Origin: Rallus limicola
Lineage: Eukaryota > Chordata > Aves > Gruiformes > Rallidae
Direction of reading: 5' to 3'
Length of the DNA: 64,000 nucleotides
NCBI GenBank assembly: GCA_022605955.1
Contig: JAKCOZ010000032.1
Location: forward strand, 6,076,001 to 6,140,000
The notes beneath the pieces were generated by a model, which was not told the origin of the DNA, ran no database searches, and saw only the letters and a list, made by a program, of their open reading frames with translations. This document shows positions 62,101 to 64,000 of this stretch, piece by piece; within the stretch, counting starts at the first letter, position 1; each line of letters begins with the position of its first letter. The translations under genes and the position numbers were made by a program.

Positions 62101-63873
62101 AAGGTAAGAACCGTGGTTATCTACTTGTTTCATATGTTTTTAACTTCAAGGTGCAAAATCTACCATGGCCTTCTGAGCTCCATTGTTAATCAATGGGACT
62201 TACAGCCTTGGCTACATGAGCAAGGGACTTTTTCTAAAAAAAAAAAATCGGTGAATTCAGACACTAAAATGTTATTTACCTCCCTGATTAGAGCTTTCCC
62301 ATCCAGTTTCTGAAGGAAACCAGGCTTGGAAGAACAGAGAGGAAGAGAATCCACAGAACCAAAAGGCAGCTGTAGACAACATACTGCGTTAGAAGGGGGG
62401 AAGTGAACACAGTGCACACACAGTTATCAAAAGTCAATGTTCCTGATAGCTAAAACTCACTGTGAGGCTTTGTCACTCCTTTATTGTGGTTGAAAATGCT
62501 TTGAAGTACATGCATCTGTCTGTATAGCAGAAGTCAGACTGAACAGGTGAAGAGAATTGTCCAAGGAAAACAGTAACATGTCACTGGCAGTATCCCTTTA
62601 CATAAACCATGTTCATTCTGCTTTAATTTCCTATTATCCTACTAGTTTGATGCGCAGGCAGTAACCTAATTCCCCACTCATTTCAGAATACAGAATACAA
62701 AGGAGAATACTGGGCAGACCATCCTACAATTAAAATATTCTGGGAGGTTTTTCATGAGTTGTCTTTGGAGAAGAAAAAACAGTTTTTGTGTAAGTATTTC
62801 AGACTACTTGGCAGAAGTTGCTAACAACAGGATTGCTGTGATTTCAGGCTGATGCTGTAAGAGGGCAGACAGAAGTATTTGTCTGTAATGATGTGATTAC
62901 CTTTATTTGGAAGAGAAGAATCACAGGAGGAGAAACAGATTATGAGCCTGTGTCTGATTTTTGTGGTAGTTGTCTGGAGTAATTCTGTGTGGTGGGCAGT
63001 TACAAGTTCACAGTAGAGCAGGACAGTATTAAGAAAAACCCAAACAAACAAAATCCAACAAGCTAAACTACTGGTGTCTTTTATCTGATGTCTGGAAATA
63101 ATTTTCTATGTTTTGACATAGGGTTCACATCCTCCAGTTTTGTCATGACACACAGGTGTAATTTGGGAGTTGTAACTGGTTATAAGTACCTGGAGGTACT
63201 GATTGAGTGGAAACTTGCAGGGGAAAAACAAAGTTTCCTGTGAATGAGCTTTTGTTGAGAATAGATGGTGGATGAGTTTCCGATTCAGATAAGTTCCTTA
63301 TTGAGCAAACTAATTCTTTGTACAAGATGCTCAGTACAGGCATGGCAATGAACTCTAAACACCGAATTCTCATGTATGAAGAACTGCCTTTTTGTTCTTT
63401 TTTGTTTTATGACTGGTTTCTCATGCTATATTGAAAGATTTTCCTTTATATATCACTTGTGTTGCTGTTATGGGTTCATATGTGTAAGCTGGAGATCGGG
63501 TTAAGTCATGACTAGTTGTTTATAACACTTACCAGAACAGCTTAGCATGAGAAGCTAACTAACCACTGCTGGAATAATTAAAAACTGCAAGTAATGATTG
63601 GAATTGCATGTGTGACCTATACAATGTTAGCCTTAAACGACTTTGTTTCTTTTTTTCTTGGCAGTGTTTCTGACAGGCAGCGATCGTATTCCAATTCTTG
63701 GAATGAAGTGTCTTAAGCTAGTCATCCAGCCGACGGGGGGCGGAGAAAGTTACCTTCCGGTAGCTCACACTTGCTTTAATCTTCTTGATCTTCCAAAATA
63801 CACAGATAAAGAAACCCTGAAATCTAAGTTGATCCAGGCTATAGATCACTACGAAGGTTTCAGTTTAGTATAA
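31956..63873 (+). CDS. HERC4: HERC4 E3 ubiquitin ligase, full coding region (24 joined exons)
   Basis: HERC4 is a small HERC-family ligase: it takes ubiquitin from an E2 onto a HECT cysteine and then passes it to substrate; it is mainly cytosolic (family knowledge). Joining the exons listed below keeps frame at every junction and gives 1056 residues plus TAA, close to the 1057 I recall for the human protein. Residues 1 to about 366 form seven RCC1 repeats with WG/FG...GQLG motifs. A linker region spans about 380-725. The HECT domain runs from about 730 to 1056, with catalytic Cys1024 in [12 protein letters not shown] (TGC at 63772-63774). All splice sites are GT-AG. The start is the ATG at 31956, which has A at -3 and matches the family N-terminus [13 protein letters not shown]; a weaker in-frame ATG lies at 31935. 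The coding end is complete; the 3' UTR runs off the window. Skipping the 24-nt exon would give 1048 residues. Confidence 0.95.
34950..35109 (+). CDS. HERC4: HERC4 exon 3: residues 76-128
   Basis: Encodes the end of RCC1 repeat 2 and the start of repeat 3, with [11 protein letters not shown] and [16 protein letters not shown]. The donor CAG/gttaaa is weak. The following intron (1233 bp) shows no repeat family. Confidence 0.95.
36343..36419 (+). CDS. HERC4: HERC4 exon 4: residues 129-154
   Basis: Short 77-nt exon encoding [20 protein letters not shown] and then LALSK, the end of RCC1 repeat 3. The acceptor is CCCAATAG and the donor AAAG/gtaagc. The following intron (2355 bp) holds T-rich and GT-rich low-complexity stretches near 37560-37580 and 37830-37905. 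Confidence 0.95.
38775..38996 (+). CDS. HERC4: HERC4 exon 5: residues 155-228
   Basis: Encodes RCC1 repeat 4 ([15 protein letters not shown]) and the start of repeat 5 ([17 protein letters not shown]), with the propeller motif [14 protein letters not shown] between them. The donor is AATG/gtaagt. The following intron (1156 bp) contains nothing recognised. Confidence 0.95.
40153..40244 (+). CDS. HERC4: HERC4 exon 6: residues 229-259
   Basis: Encodes [17 protein letters not shown] and then [14 protein letters not shown], closing RCC1 repeat 5. The acceptor is TTTCAG and the donor AAAG/gtacaa. The following intron (3309 bp) is the longest and holds an LTR-like repeat (about 40725-41575) and a perfect hairpin (43056-43090). 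Confidence 0.95.
40725..41575. mobile_element. Avian endogenous retrovirus LTR-like repeat (old, truncated)
   Basis: The sequence resembles a bird repeat I associate with endogenous retroviral LTRs. It has degenerate tandem blocks built around CTGCTCC(A)GC(A/G)TGGG with CTGCCAGCA or CTGCCAGGA links. The tail is rich in CTGCAGGGG, then CACTGACCTTGGTGTCTGCA. The copy is diverged and its far end is missing, so it is an old fossil with no intact retroviral gene. Open frames across it on both strands are products of the GC-rich repeats. Family assignment is from memory; orientation and exact limits are uncertain. Confidence 0.55.
43056..43090. repeat. Perfect 13-bp inverted repeat, 9-nt loop
   Basis: TTTTTGATTAATT (43056-43068) and AATTAATCAAAAA (43078-43090) are exact reverse complements separated by nine bases. 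In HERC4 pre-mRNA this would form an AU-rich hairpin about 460 bases upstream of exon 7. Confidence 0.9.
43554..43684 (+). CDS. HERC4: HERC4 exon 7: residues 260-302
   Basis: Encodes RCC1 repeat 6, [20 protein letters not shown] and then [16 protein letters not shown]. The acceptor is TGTTTAG and the donor GCAG/gtaagg. The following intron (981 bp) contains nothing recognised. Confidence 0.95.
44666..44826 (+). CDS. HERC4: HERC4 exon 8: residues 303-356
   Basis: Encodes RCC1 repeat 7, [20 protein letters not shown] then [17 protein letters not shown]. The acceptor is TGCCCTAG and the donor CACAG/gtaagc. The following intron is short (366 bp) and featureless. Confidence 0.95.
45193..45269 (+). 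CDS. HERC4: HERC4 exon 9: residues 357-382
   Basis: Encodes [20 protein letters not shown] and then HYFYPQ, closing the RCC1 propeller. The acceptor is ATTGCAG and the donor CTCAG/gtaaca. The following intron (2092 bp) carries a CR1 3' end at 45398-45468 and otherwise nothing recognised. Confidence 0.95.
45398..45468 (+). mobile_element. CR1 LINE 3'-end fragment, sense
   Basis: GGGTTGGACTTGATGATCTC, then TTGAGGTCCCTCTCAACCCC and GGAATTCTGTGATCTGTG, is the conserved CR1 3' terminus in the same orientation as HERC4. Only about 70 bases remain, typical of 5'-truncated CR1 copies. Confidence 0.85.
47362..47486 (+). CDS. HERC4: HERC4 exon 10: residues 383-423
   Basis: Encodes [20 protein letters not shown] and then [21 protein letters not shown], in the linker after the propeller. 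The acceptor is CAACTTTAG and the donor CCAA/gtaagt. The following intron (530 bp) shows nothing. Confidence 0.94.
48017..48076 (+). CDS. HERC4: HERC4 exon 11: residues 424-443
   Basis: A 60-nt exon encoding [20 protein letters not shown]. The acceptor is AATTTCAG and the donor TGAG/gtaagt. The following intron (507 bp) holds nothing recognised. Confidence 0.93.
48584..48695 (+). CDS. HERC4: HERC4 exon 12: residues 444-481
   Basis: Encodes [20 protein letters not shown] then [18 protein letters not shown]. The acceptor is TTGCTGCAG; the donor ACAG/gtttgt is a weaker match. The following intron (583 bp) contains an antisense CR1 3' end at 48904-49136. Confidence 0.95.
48904..49136 (-). mobile_element. 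CR1 LINE 3' region, antisense
   Basis: Starts with AATCATAGACTGGTTTGGGT and GGAAGGGACCTCAAAGTCCC, the reverse complement of the CR1 3' terminus. It continues through the conserved 3' UTR to GCCTCACCACCCTCACAGGG and CCTAATAGCTAATT. The 3' end is intact and the 5' side truncated, as usual for CR1. Confidence 0.92.
49279..49468 (+). CDS. HERC4: HERC4 exon 13: residues 482-544
   Basis: Encodes [20 protein letters not shown] then [20 protein letters not shown] and FTTLAIPFG...LEKAPLKVL. The acceptor is TGCATAG and the donor CTGG/gtaaga. The following intron (1110 bp) contains T-rich stretches only. Confidence 0.95.
50579..50751 (+). CDS. HERC4: HERC4 exon 14: residues 545-602
   Basis: Encodes [20 protein letters not shown] then [20 protein letters not shown] and a helical segment ending VLEILHR. 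The donor is CAGA/gtatgt. An antisense CR1 fragment begins only 52 bases downstream and fills over 40 per cent of the following 1492-bp intron. Confidence 0.95.
50804..51440 (-). mobile_element. CR1 LINE: end of ORF2 and part of 3' UTR, antisense
   Basis: Read on the minus strand, this contains the decayed C-terminal end of CR1 ORF2 (about 51412-51086). It shows the CR1-like motifs [20 protein letters not shown] and [18 protein letters not shown]1 3' UTR stretch follows down to 50804. The conserved 3' terminus of about 200 bases, present in the copy at 48904-49136, is missing, which is unusual because CR1 normally loses the 5' side. The reading frame is interrupted and the element is dead. 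Confidence 0.9.
52244..52360 (+). CDS. HERC4: HERC4 exon 15: residues 603-641
   Basis: Encodes [20 protein letters not shown] then [19 protein letters not shown]. Compared with my recollection of the human protein, one residue is missing after VNE. The acceptor is TTTTGTAG and the donor AATG/gtaagt. The following intron (2450 bp) holds a 29-bp tandem duplication (52426-52483) and otherwise unassigned sequence. Confidence 0.95.
52426..52483 (+). repeat. Perfect 29-bp tandem duplication
   Basis: Two identical adjacent 29-base units, 52426-52454 and 52455-52483, each running from AAACCTGTAGATTCTCT to AAATATGTGCAT. The lack of any mismatch suggests a recent event. Confidence 0.95.
54811..54834 (+). 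CDS. HERC4: HERC4 exon 16: 24-nt microexon, residues 642-649
   Basis: Encodes the eight residues DVNHGLTE, flanked by TGTCATAG and GAG/gtaaga. Exons 15 and 17 are both phase 0 here, so including or skipping it keeps frame. I recall the same octapeptide in the long human HERC4 isoform and its absence from a shorter one, which supports a real alternative exon. A UGC lies 8-10 bases upstream of the exon, and the pyrimidine tract is poor. The following intron (493 bp) has a G/T-rich stretch at about 55085-55142. Confidence 0.88.
55328..55426 (+). CDS. HERC4: HERC4 exon 17: residues 650-682
   Basis: Encodes [20 protein letters not shown] then [13 protein letters not shown], leading toward the HECT domain. 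The acceptor is CATTCTAG and the donor GCAG/gtaaga. The following intron (1786 bp) contains nothing recognised. Confidence 0.95.
57213..57380 (+). CDS. HERC4: HERC4 exon 18: residues 683-738
   Basis: Encodes [20 protein letters not shown] then [20 protein letters not shown] and [16 protein letters not shown]. The RRDNIVGDA element opens the HECT N-lobe. The donor is CAAG/gtattg. The following intron is the shortest in the gene (91 bp). Confidence 0.96.
57472..57615 (+). CDS. HERC4: HERC4 exon 19: residues 739-786, HECT N-lobe
   Basis: Encodes [20 protein letters not shown] then [20 protein letters not shown] and RLIWFSDK. The [15 protein letters not shown] and DPKYGMF motifs are classic HECT N-lobe signatures. 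The acceptor is GTTCCAG and the donor TAAG/gtaggg. The following intron (814 bp) holds nothing recognised. Confidence 0.97.
58430..58596 (+). CDS. HERC4: HERC4 exon 20: residues 787-841, HECT N-lobe
   Basis: Encodes [20 protein letters not shown] then [20 protein letters not shown] and [15 protein letters not shown]. The GLAIYN motif and P-LYKKLL helix are part of the E2-binding N-lobe of HECT domains. The donor is GCAG/gtaagc. The following intron (805 bp) holds nothing recognised. Confidence 0.97.
59402..59468 (+). CDS. HERC4: HERC4 exon 21: residues 842-864
   Basis: A 67-nt exon encoding [20 protein letters not shown] then NFT, inside the HECT N-lobe. The acceptor is TTTTGCAG and the donor TACT/gtaagt. 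The following intron is 210 bp. Confidence 0.95.
59679..59761 (+). CDS. HERC4: HERC4 exon 22: residues 865-891
   Basis: Encodes [20 protein letters not shown] then IPVVKQN, the HECT segment in which ELVPNG is conserved. The acceptor is TTAAATAG and the donor ACAG/gtgagt. The following intron (2158 bp) holds a CT run (60388-60401), a T/A run near 60728-60748 and nothing else recognised. Confidence 0.96.
61920..62103 (+). CDS. HERC4: HERC4 exon 23: residues 892-953
   Basis: Encodes [20 protein letters not shown] then [37 protein letters not shown] and KELEK. The FxxGF and PxELQxMVIG elements are HECT features before the hinge. The acceptor is TTGTACAG and the donor GAAG/gtaaga. The following intron (583 bp) holds nothing recognised. 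Confidence 0.97.
62687..62789 (+). CDS. HERC4: HERC4 exon 24: residues 954-987
   Basis: Encodes [20 protein letters not shown] then [14 protein letters not shown], bridging the HECT N-lobe and C-lobe. The acceptor is ATTTCAG and the donor TTGT/gtaagt. The following intron (875 bp) holds nothing recognised. Confidence 0.97.
63665..63873 (+). CDS. HERC4: HERC4 exon 25 (last coding): residues 988-1056, HECT C-lobe
   Basis: Encodes [20 protein letters not shown], then a GGGES loop, [16 protein letters not shown] and the C-terminus [11 protein letters not shown], followed by TAA at 63871-63873. The catalytic cysteine that forms the ubiquitin thioester is Cys1024 (63772-63774) in the HTCFN motif. 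The acceptor is CTTGGCAG. Confidence 0.97.
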
Positions 63874-64000
63874 CTTCAGAAATGAGAGTTCTGTGTAACG
63901 TGGGAGCATTAAACTAACGTTTTGTGTCTTTCTTGTGGTGGTAAATTCAGTGGGTGAAATGGAGTTGATAGTATAACTGATTATTTGAGAAAACCTTCAG
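63874..64000 (+). other. HERC4: HERC4 3' UTR (partial)
   Basis: Sequence after the stop to the window edge. An ATTAAA hexamer at 63908-63913 is too close to the stop to be convincing as the main polyadenylation signal. The true transcript end probably lies beyond the window. Confidence 0.7.

Noticed and set aside
63908..63913. ATTAAA as HERC4 polyadenylation signal
   Set aside because: Only about 35 bases after the stop, with no clear downstream GU-rich element. More likely chance.
1..64000. CRISPR arrays, operons, tRNA or rRNA genes, phage or plasmid features
   Set aside because: None seen. The window is intron-bearing vertebrate DNA, and I found no cloverleaf or rRNA-like sequence on reading.

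Overview
The window is vertebrate nuclear DNA and almost certainly avian. Genes are split by GT-AG introns, and the interspersed repeats include CR1 LINE fragments typical of birds and an avian LTR-like repeat. A galliform such as chicken fits well, but species cannot be fixed without a search.

Two protein-coding genes are supported, arranged head to head. At the left edge, on the minus strand, is the first coding exon of myopalladin (MYPN, 1763-2700), a striated-muscle Z-disc/I-band protein; the rest of the gene lies beyond position 1. From about 28.6 kb to the right edge, on the plus strand, is the complete coding region of HERC4, a HECT-type E3 ubiquitin ligase with an N-terminal RCC1-like propeller. 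I joined 24 coding exons (31956-63873) in continuous frame, giving 1056 residues and a stop, including a 24-nt microexon at 54811-54834. The divergent MYPN/HERC4 order matches what I recall of human 10q21.3.

Between the genes, about 2.7-28.6 kb is gene-poor. I find no convincing coding sequence there, only simple repeats (a run of 35 C, AAAT, GT/CTGT), a small CR1 fragment, a perfect 20-bp palindrome, and an unusual run of five TGACA octamers. A CpG-rich promoter (about 28.64-29.96 kb) with GC boxes, an NRF1-like site and a nearby perfect CRE starts HERC4. The HERC4 introns carry several CR1 pieces (one with the end of CR1 ORF2), an LTR-like repeat, a 29-bp tandem duplication, a strong hairpin and a dispersed duplication.

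No unknown biological system is evident. The observations most worth checking are the in-frame HERC4 microexon, with a UGC element near its 3' splice site, and several unusual short non-coding structures. Gene identities rest on recalled family sequence and on consistent exon phases, not on a database search.
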